From positions 1,119,718-1,183,717 of the forward strand of contig NZ_MSCM01000002.1 in NCBI RefSeq assembly GCF_002954665.1: a DNA stretch of 64,000 bases. Reading direction: 5' to 3'. Origin of the DNA: Polaribacter glomeratus. GTDB lineage: Bacteria; Bacteroidota; Bacteroidia; Flavobacteriales; Flavobacteriaceae. Position 1 is the stretch's first letter, and each line of letters opens with the position of its first letter. Below the pieces are notes generated by a model, which was given only the letters and a program-made list of their open reading frames with translations, was not told where the DNA came from and did not search any database. Both the position numbers and the translations under genes were made by a program. Shown in pieces: positions 8,470-17,900 of this stretch.

Positions 8470-9501
8470 ATGCAACTGTACAATAAGTTAAGCGCCATAG
8501 AACGCGCTGCATTAATTGATGAAGCTGGCAAAGACCGCATCACCATTTCTTTTTATCAATATTACAAGATAGAAAATCCAAAATTATTTAGAAACAAGTT
8601 GTTCTTAGAATGGAATCCATTAGATGTTTTGGGTAGAATTTATGTTTCTTATGAAGGCATCAATGCGCAGCTTTCTGTACCATCAGAAAATTTTTATGCG
8701 TTAAAAAATCAACTTGATACCATTTCTTTTCTAAAAGATATTCGATTAAATGTAGCGATAGAGCACAATAATAAGTCGTTTTTAAAACTTAAAGTAAAAG
8801 TTAGAGACAAAATTGTTGCTGATGGTTTACAAGACGAAACTTTTGATGTTACCAATAAAGGCGTTCATTTAAACGCCAAGGAGTTTAATGACATGTTAGC
8901 AAATCCGGATACTATTTGTGTAGATATGCGCAACCATTATGAAAGCGAAATTGGTCATTTTGAAGGCGCTATTACTCCGGATGTAGATACTTTTAGAGAT
9001 TCTTTAGATACTATTGAAGAAGATTTGAAAGATAATAAAGAGGATAAAAATTTATTGATGTATTGTACTGGTGGCATTCGTTGCGAAAAAGCATCTGCGT
9101 ATTACAAACACAAAGGTTTTAAAAATGTTTTTCAATTAGAAGGCGGCATTATAGAATACACGCGTCAAGTAAACGAAGAAGGTGTCGAAAATAAATTTAT
9201 TGGTAAAAACTTTGTTTTTGATCACAGAAGAGCAGAAAAAATTACAGACGATGTACTCTCTAATTGTCATCAATGTGGCAAAGCATGCGATACGCATACC
9301 AATTGTGCAAACGAAGGCTGTCATTTATTGTTTATTCAATGTGATGCATGTTCAGAAAAAATGGAAAACACTTGTTCTACAGATTGCCAAGAAGTAATTC
9401 AATTGTCTTTTGAAGAACAAAAAGAATTAAGAAAAGGTAAAGGAAACAGCAATCAAATCTTTAAAAAAGGGAGAAGTGAAGTTTTGAAGTTTAAGCAATA
9501 G
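8470..9501 (+). CDS. trhO: tRNA uridine(34) hydroxylase TrhO, rhodanese family
   Basis: A 343-residue rhodanese-fold protein of the TrhO (YceA) family, which uses oxygen to make 5-hydroxyuridine at the wobble position of some tRNAs. The N-terminal acylphosphatase-like domain (about 25-115) is followed by the rhodanese domain with the loop C199-TGGIRC205. A Cys-rich tail at about 265-310 has at least eight cysteines in pairs (CHQC, CDAC and others), probably a structural metal site and common in Bacteroidota members. It is monocistronic, with its own terminator downstream. Confidence 0.92.
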   Translation: MQLYNKLSAIERAALIDEAGKDRITISFYQYYKIENPKLFRNKLFLEWNPLDVLGRIYVSYEGINAQLSVPSENFYALKNQLDTISFLKDIRLNVAIEHNNKSFLKLKVKVRDKIVADGLQDETFDVTNKGVHLNAKEFNDMLANPDTICVDMRNHYESEIGHFEGAITPDVDTFRDSLDTIEEDLKDNKEDKNLLMYCTGGIRCEKASAYYKHKGFKNVFQLEGGIIEYTRQVNEEGVENKFIGKNFVFDHRRAEKITDDVLSNCHQCGKACDTHTNCANEGCHLLFIQCDACSEKMENTCSTDCQEVIQLSFEEQKELRKGKGNSNQIFKKGRSEVLKFKQ

Positions 9502-9520
9502 CACATTTATTTACTACTTA

Positions 9521-9548
9521 AAGACCTCAGTTTAGAGGTTTTTTTTTG
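9521..9548 (+). terminator. Terminator after trhO
   Basis: The stem ACCTC/GAGGT (9524-9528 and 9535-9539), extended by flanking A/T pairs, is followed by nine T residues. Confidence 0.7.
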
Positions 9549-9739
9549 TGAAAAAATTAAATTTTGCCTCTCAATAAGATTTCATATATTTACTGATTAG
9601 ACTTTATGAGATTGTGTTTTTCTATCAATCTGATAATCAATTATAAATCCAAATAGTAGTTCGTTTTTTGGTGCAAGTTTCTAGTGATGTATTACTAGTA
9701 ACTATTAATCAAAACCAACAACTAATAATATATAAGTAC

Positions 9740-11290
9740 ATGGCATGTGGAAGTTGTGGTACAACAGAAAATGGAGTACCAAAAGGTTGCAAGAGTAATG
9801 GAAATTGTGGTACAGGAACTTGTGGAAGTGGTAGTGAAAAACTAGCTGTTTTTGACTGGCTTTCTAACATGACCTTACCAAGTGGAGAAGAACGTTTTAA
9901 TATTTATGAAGTCCGTTTTAAAAACGGGAGAAAACATTTCTTTAAAAATACAGAGAATTTAACCATTTCTATGGGCGATGTTGTTGCCGTAGAAAGTTCT
10001 CCAGGACATGATGTTGGTACCGTTTCTTTAGGCGGTGAATTGGTGAAAGTGCAAATGAAAAAGCGCAATATTACCGAAGATCATGAAGATGTTAAGAAAA
10101 TTTACAGAAAAGCGTCTCAAAAAGACATCGATATTTGGCAAGCATCCAGAGATAAAGAAGAAGAAACACAAAGAAGAGGAAGAGAGATTCTTGGAAGATT
10201 AGGTTTGCAAATGAAACTTTCTGATGTAGAATATCAAGGAGATGGTAACAAAGCTACTTTTTATTATACGGCAGAAACAAGAGTCGATTTTAGACAATTA
10301 ATTAGAGATTTGGCAAGTGCATTTTCTATTCGTGTAGAAATGAAACAAGTTGGCGCAAGACAAGAAGCTGCAAGATTAGGTGGTATTGGTTCTTGTGGTA
10401 GAGAATTATGTTGTTCTACTTGGTTAACAGACTTTAGAAAAGTATCAACTTCTGCGGCACGTTACCAACAATTATCTTTAAATCCTTTAAAATTAGCGGG
10501 TCAATGTGGTAAGCTTAAATGCTGTTTAAACTTTGAGTTGGATAGTTATTTAGATGCTTTAAAATCATTTCCAAAACAAGAACTGGTTTTAAAAACCGAA
10601 AAAGGAGAAGCTATTTTTATTAAGATGGATATCTTTAAAAAGCATCTTTGGTATACTTATAAAGAAGAACGTTTTAAATGGTTTAGATTAACATTAGACC
10701 AGGTTCAGGAAATTATAGAATTAAATAAAAAGAACGAAAAATCTATTTCTTTAGAAGAGTACGAGTCTGAAATAGAAATTCCTAAAGCAGTAAGTTTTGA
10801 GGATGCAGTTGGGCAAGATAGTTTAACACGTTTTGATGTTCCTAAATCTAGCAAACGCAGAAAAAATAACAGGAATAAAAAGCCAGTTGCTGCTGTGGCA
10901 AACGCTCCAAGAGAAAACACAAACAAGCCTTCGCAAAACAGAAAACCAAATCCGAATAGAAAGCCAAGACCAGTTTCTTCGGATGCAAATGCTACCCAAG
11001 ATGTGGTTAAAAAGAAACCACAGAAAAGAAAACCTAGACCTGTTGCAGAGGATGCAAATACATCAAAAGATATTGTACAAAAGAGGCCTCAGCCTAGAAA
11101 GCCAAGACCTGCTGCAAAACCAAAAGGTGAAGTAAAATCAAAAACGGAAGTACATCCAAAAGTTGCAGACCCGTCAAAACAGTCAAATCAACCAAAAGTA
11201 GAAGGTACTAGTCCAAATAAACCAAGAAAAAACAATAGAAATAGAAAAAATAATAAACCTAAAAATGGAGAGAATTCCCAAGAAAAATAG
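9740..11290 (+). CDS. ricT: PSP1-domain regulatory protein, RicT (YaaT) family
   Basis: A 516-residue cytoplasmic protein. The ATG at 9740 is preferred because it begins the conserved MACGSCG; an in-frame upstream GTG would add 24 poorly conserved residues. A Cys-rich N-terminus (CGSCG, CKSNGNCGTGTCG) precedes the PSP1 domain, whose signature cysteines occur in GSCGRELCCSTW and QCGKLKCCLNFE at about 215-260. In Bacillus, RicT forms an Fe-S-bearing complex with RicA and RicF that acts on RNA processing; in Bacteroidota the role is less defined. Residues from about 370 to the end form a Lys/Pro/Arg/Asn-rich disordered tail with 23-residue tandem repeats. The last 26 bp overlap gldH. Confidence 0.85.
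   Translation: MACGSCGTTENGVPKGCKSNGNCGTGTCGSGSEKLAVFDWLSNMTLPSGEERFNIYEVRFKNGRKHFFKNTENLTISMGDVVAVESSPGHDVGTVSLGGELVKVQMKKRNITEDHEDVKKIYRKASQKDIDIWQASRDKEEETQRRGREILGRLGLQMKLSDVEYQGDGNKATFYYTAETRVDFRQLIRDLASAFSIRVEMKQVGARQEAARLGGIGSCGRELCCSTWLTDFRKVSTSAARYQQLSLNPLKLAGQCGKLKCCLNFELDSYLDALKSFPKQELVLKTEKGEAIFIKMDIFKKHLWYTYKEERFKWFRLTLDQVQEIIELNKKNEKSISLEEYESEIEIPKAVSFEDAVGQDSLTRFDVPKSSKRRKNNRNKKPVAAVANAPRENTNKPSQNRKPNPNRKPRPVSSDANATQDVVKKKPQKRKPRPVAEDANTSKDIVQKRPQPRKPRPAAKPKGEVKSKTEVHPKVADPSKQSNQPKVEGTSPNKPRKNNRNRKNNKPKNGENSQEK
10958..11110 (+). repeat. 23-residue tandem repeats in the RicT tail
   Basis: Two full units (10958-11026 and 11027-11095) and a partial third encode RKPRP followed by an acidic DAN-containing stretch and a basic end (KKPQK or QKRPQP). 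The DNA copies have diverged, so the repeat is old at the nucleotide level while the protein pattern is kept. The composition resembles RNA-binding basic tails. Confidence 0.75.
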
Positions 11291-11765
11291 AGGTTTTGGG
11301 TTCTTAATCCTATTTCTTTTCCTTGTTTCTTGTAATGATAAAATTGAGTTTACCCAATACAAATCAGTATCAAGTTCTTCTTGGCAAGCCAATAAAAACA
11401 TTTCTTTTGAGTTTGATGTTGTAGACACAATTTTACCAAAAGATTTGTTTATTAATATTAGAAATACAAATGCATATCCTTTTAGTAATTTGTATGTAAT
11501 TACAGAGTTAAATTTTCCTAACGGCAATAAAATTGTAGATACCTTACAATATGAAATGACCGATGAAACGGGTGCATTTTTAGGAAAAGGGTTTGCAGAA
11601 ATTAAAGAGAATAAATTATATTACAAAGAGCAGAAAGTTTTTCCTAAATCAGGAAAGTATTTGCTAAACATACGTCATGCAATGCGTAAAAACGGAGCGG
11701 TAAATGTAATTCCGTTTTTAGAGGGTGTGCAAGATGTTGGTTTAAGTATCGAAAAAATAAAATGA
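11265..11765 (+). CDS. gldH: Gliding motility lipoprotein GldH
   Basis: A 166-residue lipoprotein with lipobox LVSC at about residue 23, recognised as GldH by its overall sequence (for example the SSSSWQANKNISFEF and PFSNLYVITELNFPNG segments). GldH is required for gliding in Flavobacterium johnsoniae and is part of the gliding/type IX secretion set. The start lies inside the ricT tail (26-bp overlap), and the PBP1A gene starts one base after its stop, so ricT, gldH and the PBP1A gene probably form one transcript. That gene order is common in flavobacteria. Confidence 0.88.
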   Translation: MERIPKKNRGFGFLILFLFLVSCNDKIEFTQYKSVSSSSWQANKNISFEFDVVDTILPKDLFINIRNTNAYPFSNLYVITELNFPNGNKIVDTLQYEMTDETGAFLGKGFAEIKENKLYYKEQKVFPKSGKYLLNIRHAMRKNGAVNVIPFLEGVQDVGLSIEKIK

Positions 11766-11766
11766 G

Positions 11767-14037
11767 ATGAGTAAAAAAGAAAAAACAAGTTTTAAAAAGT
11801 ATGTACTATGGTTCTGGGGCATTACCCTTGGCGGATTCACAATTATTATATTTACTTTTTTGTTTGCATCTTGGGGCTTTTTAGGAACGTTACCAACGTT
11901 TAAAGACTTAGAAAACCCAGAATCAAACCTTGCAACAGAAGTAATTTCTGCAGATGGCGTAACCATTGGTAAATATGCAAAAGAAAACCGAACTCCCATA
12001 AAGTTTAATGAGTTACCAGATAACTTAGTAAATGCACTAATTGCTACAGAAGACGAACGTTTTTATGAGCATTCTGGAATCGATTTTAGGGGTTTAACTA
12101 GGGCTGTTTTAAAACCAGGAAGTGGCGGTGCAAGTACAATAACGCAGCAGCTAGCAAGAATGTTATTTACCGGCGAAAAATCTAGAAATAAAGTTAAAAG
12201 AGTATTGCAAAAAGTAAAAGAATGGGTCGTTGCAACAAAGTTAGAAAAACAATATACAAAGCAAGAAATTATTGCCATGTATTTAAATAAATACGATTTT
12301 TTAAATCAAGCAGTTGGTATTCGTTCTGCAGCAAGAATTTATTTTGGTAAAGAGCCAATAGACCTAGAATTAAACGAGTCTGCCATGTTAATTGGGATGT
12401 TAAAAAATTCATCCTATTTTAATCCTTTACGAAGAGCAGAACTAGTAAAACAACGAAGAAATGTTGTTTTACTACAGTTGTCTAAAAATGATTTTATCAC
12501 GGAAGACAAAAAAGTTGAATTACAAAAATTACCACTAAATATAAACTACACTCCAGAAAGACATGATGTTGGTTTGGCAACTTATTTTAGAGCGCATTTA
12601 CAAAAAATGATGCGAACTTGGGTGCAAGAAAATCCGAAGCCAAATGGTGAGCAATATGATATTTTTAGTGATGGATTAAAAATCTATGTAACTATAGATT
12701 CAAGAATGCAAAAATATGCCGAAGAGGCTGTAAGTGAGCATATGGCTAATTTACAAAAGTATTTTTTTGTTGAACAAAAAAGAAACAAGACAGCGCCTTT
12801 TTACGATTTAGATACTGATGAAATTGAAAGAAGTTACGAAAGAGCAAAGAAAAGTTCAGAAAGATATAGACGTTTAAGAGCAGCAGGAGTTTCATCTAAA
12901 GAAATTGATAAAATTTTTAAGACAAAAACAGAAATGAGTGTGTTTTCTTGGAAAGGAGATAAAGACACTATTATGTCTCCTATGGATTCGATTAAATACT
13001 ATAAATTCTTTTTACGTTCTGGATTATTATCCATAGAACCACAAAGCGGTCATATAAAAGCGTGGGTTGGTGGTATTGATAATAAACATTTTAAATATGA
13101 TGCCGTTGCTCAGCAAAAAAGACAAGTAGGTTCTACATTTAAACCATTTGTATACGCAACAGCAATTAATCAATTAAGGTTATCTCCTTGTGATGAATTA
13201 CCAAATACGCCATATACAATTCCGAAAGGAAAATATGGAGTTTCTAAAGATTGGATGCCAGAAAATTCTGACGGAAAATATGGAGGAATGATTACTTTAA
13301 AGGATGCATTGGCTACTTCTGTGAATGTGATTTCTGCAAATTTAATAGACAAAGTAACACCAGAAAATGTGGTTCGTTTGGCAAAAGCAGCAGGCATTGA
13401 AACAGAGATTCCTGCAAATCCATCATTAGCATTAGGTGCTGTAGAATTATCATTATTAGAAATGGTAAGTGCTTACAGTACATTTGCAAATAAAGGTTTA
13501 CGCGTTAGACCAATGATTATTACAAGAATTGAGGACAAAAACGGAACGGTTTTAAAAGATTTTACACCACAAACGCAAGAGGTTTTAAGTGAAGAATCGG
13601 CCTATGTAATTTTAGACTTATTAAAAGGGGTAACAGAATCTGGTTCTGGTATTAGATTGCGTTCAACTTGGTCATCTGGTGGTGATGCAGTTACAGGTTT
13701 TCCTTATTTATTTACAAATCCTATTGCTGGTAAAACAGGGACAACACAAAATCAATCCGACGGTTGGTTTATGGGAATTGTACCCAATTTAACAACAGGT
13801 GTTTGGACAGGTGGTGAAGATAGAGCAGTGCATTTTGCAGGTATATCAAAAGGTCAGGGTGCAACGATGGCGTTGCCTACTTGGGCTTTGTTTATGAGAA
13901 AATGTTATGCAGATAAAACGCTAAACATCAGTAAAGAAGATTTTGTAAAACCAGAAGATTTAACCATTAATTTAGATTGTAGAGGTAAAACAGAACAAGA
14001 AAAAAACACAAATACTGGCGGTGATACAGATTTTTAA
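11767..14037 (+). CDS. Class A penicillin-binding protein (PBP1A type)
   Basis: A bifunctional peptidoglycan synthase of 756 residues with one N-terminal membrane anchor (about 12-36). The GT51 glycosyltransferase domain has the catalytic Glu95 in ATEDERFYEHSGID. The transpeptidase domain has the SxxK motif S456-TFK, an SVN motif near 515 and KTG in AGKTGTTQ near 650. It polymerises and cross-links glycan strands in the periplasm. The linker contains a charged helical stretch near 355-385. It sits directly after gldH. Length and motifs are complete, so it should be active. Confidence 0.93.
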   Translation: MSKKEKTSFKKYVLWFWGITLGGFTIIIFTFLFASWGFLGTLPTFKDLENPESNLATEVISADGVTIGKYAKENRTPIKFNELPDNLVNALIATEDERFYEHSGIDFRGLTRAVLKPGSGGASTITQQLARMLFTGEKSRNKVKRVLQKVKEWVVATKLEKQYTKQEIIAMYLNKYDFLNQAVGIRSAARIYFGKEPIDLELNESAMLIGMLKNSSYFNPLRRAELVKQRRNVVLLQLSKNDFITEDKKVELQKLPLNINYTPERHDVGLATYFRAHLQKMMRTWVQENPKPNGEQYDIFSDGLKIYVTIDSRMQKYAEEAVSEHMANLQKYFFVEQKRNKTAPFYDLDTDEIERSYERAKKSSERYRRLRAAGVSSKEIDKIFKTKTEMSVFSWKGDKDTIMSPMDSIKYYKFFLRSGLLSIEPQSGHIKAWVGGIDNKHFKYDAVAQQKRQVGSTFKPFVYATAINQLRLSPCDELPNTPYTIPKGKYGVSKDWMPENSDGKYGGMITLKDALATSVNVISANLIDKVTPENVVRLAKAAGIETEIPANPSLALGAVELSLLEMVSAYSTFANKGLRVRPMIITRIEDKNGTVLKDFTPQTQEVLSEESAYVILDLLKGVTESGSGIRLRSTWSSGGDAVTGFPYLFTNPIAGKTGTTQNQSDGWFMGIVPNLTTGVWTGGEDRAVHFAGISKGQGATMALPTWALFMRKCYADKTLNISKEDFVKPEDLTINLDCRGKTEQEKNTNTGGDTDF

Positions 14038-14072
14038 TCGAGTTTAAATTTGTTTTAGTAATTCAGTATTTC

Positions 14073-14100
14073 ATCAATCAATCAATCAATCAATCAATCA
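14073..14100 (+). repeat. ATCA microsatellite, seven perfect units, in the scoA leader
   Basis: Seven uninterrupted ATCA units end 14 bp before the scoA ATG. Tetranucleotide runs like this change length by slipped-strand mispairing. Here that would alter leader length or promoter-to-start spacing, not the reading frame. Confidence 0.9.
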
Positions 14101-14114
14101 CAAAAAATTAAAAC

Positions 14115-14816
14115 ATGATAAACAAAAAAGTAACGAATGTTCAAGAAGCTTTAGTAGGCGTAAAAAACGGAATGACTTTTATGTTAGGTGGTTTTGGTTT
14201 ATGCGGTATTCCTGAAAACGCAATTTCTGAATTGGTAAAATTAGATATTAGAGAGGTTACTTGTATTTCTAATAATGCTGGTGTAGACGACTTTGGTTTG
14301 GGGTTATTGCTGCAAAATAAGCAAATTAAAAAAATGATTTCTTCGTATGTGGGCGAAAATGATGAGTTTGAGCGTCAAATGTTGTCAGGAGAATTAGAAG
14401 TAGAATTAACGCCGCAAGGTACTTTAGCAGAAAAATGTAGAGCTGCACAAGCAGGGTTTCCAGCATTTTACACGCCTGCAGGCTACGGAACAGAAGTGGC
14501 AGAAGGCAAAGAAACAAGAGATTTTGACGGAAAAATGTATGTGTTAGAACCCGCGTTTAAAGCAGATTTTGCTTTTGTAAAAGCTTGGAAAGGTGATGCT
14601 GCAGGAAATTTGGTTTTTAAAGGAACTTCTAGAAATTTTAACCCTAATATGTGTGGTGCAGCTACCATTACTGTGGCAGAAGTAGAAGAATTAGTGCCTG
14701 TTGGTGAGTTAGATCCTAACAATGTTCATGTGCCAGGAATATTTGTACAGCGCATTTTTCAAGGAAAAGAGTACGAAAAGAGAATAGAACAACGAACTGT
14801 AAGACAAAAACAATAG
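14115..14816 (+). CDS. scoA: 3-oxoacid CoA-transferase subunit A
   Basis: The 233-residue alpha subunit of a class I CoA-transferase, most likely succinyl-CoA:3-ketoacid type. The glycine-rich MLGGFGLCGIPENAI (about 22-36) is the family's CoA-binding signature. With subunit B, starting 2 bp after its stop, it moves CoA between succinate and acetoacetate, linking ketone-body or branched-chain degradation to the TCA cycle. Its leader contains the ATCA microsatellite. An acetate or butyrate CoA-transferase cannot be excluded from sequence alone. Confidence 0.9.
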   Translation: MINKKVTNVQEALVGVKNGMTFMLGGFGLCGIPENAISELVKLDIREVTCISNNAGVDDFGLGLLLQNKQIKKMISSYVGENDEFERQMLSGELEVELTPQGTLAEKCRAAQAGFPAFYTPAGYGTEVAEGKETRDFDGKMYVLEPAFKADFAFVKAWKGDAAGNLVFKGTSRNFNPNMCGAATITVAEVEELVPVGELDPNNVHVPGIFVQRIFQGKEYEKRIEQRTVRQKQ

Positions 14817-14818
14817 TT

Positions 14819-15475
14819 ATGGCTTTAGATAAAAACGGTATTGCAAAACGAATTGCACAAGAAGTTCAAGATGGTTTTTACGTGAATTTAGGAATCGGAA
14901 TACCGACTTTGGTTGCTAATTATGTTAGAAATGATATAGAGGTAGAGTTTCAATCAGAAAATGGTGTTCTTGGAATGGGCCCTTTCCCGTTTGAAGGTGA
15001 AGAAGATGCAGATATTATTAATGCAGGGAAGCAAACGATAACCACAATGCCTGGTGCTAGTTTTTTTGATTCTTCAATGAGTTTTGCGATGATTCGTGGT
15101 AAACACGTTCATTTAACAATTCTTGGTGCAATGGAAGTTTCAGAAAATGGCGATATTGCCAACTGGAAAATTCCCGGAAAAATGGTAAAGGGTATGGGCG
15201 GTGCAATGGATTTAGTGGCATCCGCAGAAAATATTATTGTTGCAATGATGCACACAAATAAAGCAGGAGAATCTAAAATTTTAAAACGATGTTCATTGCC
15301 TTTAACAGGTGTTGGTTGCGTAACAAAAGTGGTTACTAATTTAGCAGTTTTAGAAGTTAAAAATAACGCTTTTCATTTGTTAGAAAGAGCGCCAGGAGTT
15401 TCTGTAGAAGAAATTCAAAATGCTACAGAAGGTACTTTAATCGTTGAAGGAGAAATTCCGGAAATGGATGTTTAA
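14819..15475 (+). CDS. scoB: 3-oxoacid CoA-transferase subunit B
   Basis: The 218-residue beta subunit. The catalytic glutamate that forms the CoA thioester is E47 in QSENGVLGMGP, the S-E-N-G signature of these enzymes. The NLGIGIPTL stretch at about 23-31 is also characteristic. It is encoded directly after scoA and must be co-translated with it to give the heteromer. Confidence 0.93.
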   Translation: MALDKNGIAKRIAQEVQDGFYVNLGIGIPTLVANYVRNDIEVEFQSENGVLGMGPFPFEGEEDADIINAGKQTITTMPGASFFDSSMSFAMIRGKHVHLTILGAMEVSENGDIANWKIPGKMVKGMGGAMDLVASAENIIVAMMHTNKAGESKILKRCSLPLTGVGCVTKVVTNLAVLEVKNNAFHLLERAPGVSVEEIQNATEGTLIVEGEIPEMDV

Positions 15476-15479
15476 CGTC

Positions 15480-15516
15480 TTTAGGTATAGCTCTGTCTGT
15501 TTGGGCGGAGTCGAGA
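15480..15516. repeat. TCTCGACT-type intergenic repeat fragment
   Basis: On the minus strand this reads TTCTCGACTCCGCCC and continues with a CAGACAGAG segment. It resembles the TCTCGACTGCACTCGATG segment in the spacer at 44915-44975. Both are GC-richer than their surroundings and lie between genes. Confidence 0.4.
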
Positions 15517-15577
15517 ACTAAAAATCAATAGTAAAAATAAGTTTTCTCCCTTTTGGAAAAATGTAAAGATGAACTAA

Positions 15578-16357
15578 ATGAAAATAATATCCTACAATGT
15601 AAACGGAATTAGAGCCGCCTTAAAAAAGGGCTTTTTAGATTGGTTACAAGCTGCAAACCCAGATATAATTTGCTTACAAGAAACAAAAGCACACAAAGAA
15701 CAACTAGACTTATCTGAATTTGAAAATGCAGGATATCCTTACCATTATTGGTTTTCTGCCCAAAAAAAAGGATATTCTTCTGTAGCTATTTTTTGTAAAG
15801 AAAAACCAAATCATGTTGAATACGGAACAGGAATGGAATCGATGGATTTTGAGGGTAGAAATTTACGTGTAGATTTTTCTGCCACCGCAGATAGCGATGC
15901 TGTTTCTGTTATGAGTTTGTATTTACCGTCTGGAACAAACGATGAAAGGCTCGATTTTAAATTCAATTATATGAATGAATTTCAAGAATACATTCATAAT
16001 TTAAAACAAGAAATTCCGAATTTAGTTATCTGTGGAGATTATAATATCTGCCACGAAGAAATTGACATTCACAATCCAAAAATGAAGGGAGTTTCTGGAT
16101 TTTTACCCGAAGAAAGAACTTGGATGGGTACTTTTATTAATAACGGATTTATAGATAGTTTTAGGTATGTAAATCCGGAGGCACAAGAATATTCTTGGTG
16201 GAGTTATAGAGCCAACTCTAGAGCCAATAACAAAGGTTGGCGTTTAGATTACGCCATGGTATCCAAACCTTTAAAGGATAAAATTTCAAGAGCTTATATT
16301 TTATCCGAAGCCAAACATTCAGACCATTGCCCCATAGCATTAGAACTAGATCTATAA
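15578..16357 (+). CDS. xth: Exodeoxyribonuclease III
   Basis: A 259-residue AP endonuclease/3'-exonuclease of base-excision repair. The family motifs are all present: NVNGIRAALKKG at the N-terminus, LQETKAH (metal-binding Glu) near 35, the GDYNICHEEIDIHNPK active-site segment near 150, and the terminal SDHCPI carrying the catalytic histidine. Full length. A lytic transglycosylase gene starts 3 bp downstream. Confidence 0.94.
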   Translation: MKIISYNVNGIRAALKKGFLDWLQAANPDIICLQETKAHKEQLDLSEFENAGYPYHYWFSAQKKGYSSVAIFCKEKPNHVEYGTGMESMDFEGRNLRVDFSATADSDAVSVMSLYLPSGTNDERLDFKFNYMNEFQEYIHNLKQEIPNLVICGDYNICHEEIDIHNPKMKGVSGFLPEERTWMGTFINNGFIDSFRYVNPEAQEYSWWSYRANSRANNKGWRLDYAMVSKPLKDKISRAYILSEAKHSDHCPIALELDL

Positions 16358-16360
16358 TTT

Positions 16361-17896
16361 ATGAACAAGTTTATATTTTTACTCCTTTTTAGCCTTTCTA
16401 TCTTTTCTCAAAAACCAAAAGGAACAATTCTTGAGCCAATTAGAGATACTTTATGGCCTATTAAATCGAAAAATACTAAAACGATTAGCACGCCAAAAGT
16501 TATTGAGTCAGACTTATTTTCTAGCGAAGATTTAATTGAGATGGATAGTTTATTGATTGATGAAAAATTTAATTCGGCTCTCGTTGATAGTTTAGAATAC
16601 GTTATCGATGATAAGGATATTGTAGCTAGTGCTGCACCAACCTTAACAACCGATTTATTAAAACAACGTTTATTATTATTAAATGAAAAAACACCTTTTA
16701 ATTTAGCATACAATCCTGGGTTAGAAAAGGTAATTAATAGTTATTTATCTTCTAGAAGAAAATATTTTCCGCAGTTATTGGCGAGAGCAAAATATTACTT
16801 TCCCATTTTTGAGCAATATTTAGATGAGTATGATATTCCTTTAGAAATGAAGTATTTAGCTATTATAGAATCGGCATTGCACCCTGAGATAAAATCGAGA
16901 TCGGGCGCGGCTGGTCTCTGGCAATTTATGTACGGAACAGGAAAACAGTTCGATTTAAACGTTACATCTTATGTAGATGAACGCCAAGATCCTGTAAAAT
17001 CTACCATAGCAGCTTGCAAATATTTAAGTCAGTTGTATAAAATATTTGGTGATTGGGATTTGGCTTTGGCCGCTTACAATTCTGGACCAGGAAACGTATC
17101 TAAAGCAATACAACGATCTGGCGGAAATAAAAATTATTGGAATATTAGACCTTATTTGCCCAAGGAAACGGCAAGTTATGTTCCTGCTTTTTATGCCACG
17201 ATGTATATTTTTGAGTATGCAGAAGAACATAATATTCATTCAGAACTTCCGCAGTTTTATAGTTTTGAAACAGACACAATTCGTGTTAAAAAAACTATTG
17301 GCTTTGACCATATTAGAGAAATACTAAATGTTGAAGAAAATGTAATTTCATTTCTAAATCCTGTTTATAAACTAGACATTATACCTTTTATAAAAGACCA
17401 TAATTATGCAGTTCGATTGCCTAAAGCTAAAATTATCGAATTTTTAGAAAAAGAAGAAGAGATTTATGCATTAGCAGCAGCAGATGAAGCCTCTAGGGAT
17501 AAACCGATGCTTAAGTATTCTGAAATGGGCAAGAGCACCAGATATCGCGTAAGAAATGGTGATTTTCTAGGTAAGATTGCTGATAAGTTTGGAGTAAGAG
17601 TTAGCGATTTAAAACGATGGAATACTTTAAAAACCAGTAATTTAAAAATAGGACAACGACTTACTATATTTTCAAAACAAGGTGTTTCATCTCAGGCAGA
17701 AACATCTAGTAAAAAAGGATCATCAGCAACAGAAAAAGGAAGCTATGATGTGTACACCGTTAAAAAAGGAGACTCACTTTGGACGATCTCTAAAAAATTT
17801 AAAAATGTTTCTATCAATGAAATTAAAAAGTGGAACAATATTTGGAGTGCTAAGAGTTTAAAACCTGGAACCAAACTAAAAATCTATAAAAGCTAA
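16361..17896 (+). CDS. Lytic transglycosylase with two LysM domains (MltD-like)
   Basis: A 511-residue secreted murein hydrolase. A signal peptide (1-16, cleaved after IFSQ) is followed by a linker and the SLT domain; the catalytic glutamate is E170 in LAIIESALHP, followed by SRSGAAGLWQFM and the AYNSGPGNV segment. Two LysM peptidoglycan-binding modules end the protein (about 397-440 and 466-510; YRVRNGDFLGKIA and YTVKKGDSLWTIS). It cleaves glycan strands in the periplasm. The next gene, encoding a DUF4837 lipoprotein, begins 4 bp downstream. Confidence 0.92.
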   Translation: MNKFIFLLLFSLSIFSQKPKGTILEPIRDTLWPIKSKNTKTISTPKVIESDLFSSEDLIEMDSLLIDEKFNSALVDSLEYVIDDKDIVASAAPTLTTDLLKQRLLLLNEKTPFNLAYNPGLEKVINSYLSSRRKYFPQLLARAKYYFPIFEQYLDEYDIPLEMKYLAIIESALHPEIKSRSGAAGLWQFMYGTGKQFDLNVTSYVDERQDPVKSTIAACKYLSQLYKIFGDWDLALAAYNSGPGNVSKAIQRSGGNKNYWNIRPYLPKETASYVPAFYATMYIFEYAEEHNIHSELPQFYSFETDTIRVKKTIGFDHIREILNVEENVISFLNPVYKLDIIPFIKDHNYAVRLPKAKIIEFLEKEEEIYALAAADEASRDKPMLKYSEMGKSTRYRVRNGDFLGKIADKFGVRVSDLKRWNTLKTSNLKIGQRLTIFSKQGVSSQAETSSKKGSSATEKGSYDVYTVKKGDSLWTISKKFKNVSINEIKKWNNIWSAKSLKPGTKLKIYKS

Positions 17897-17900
17897 ACTC

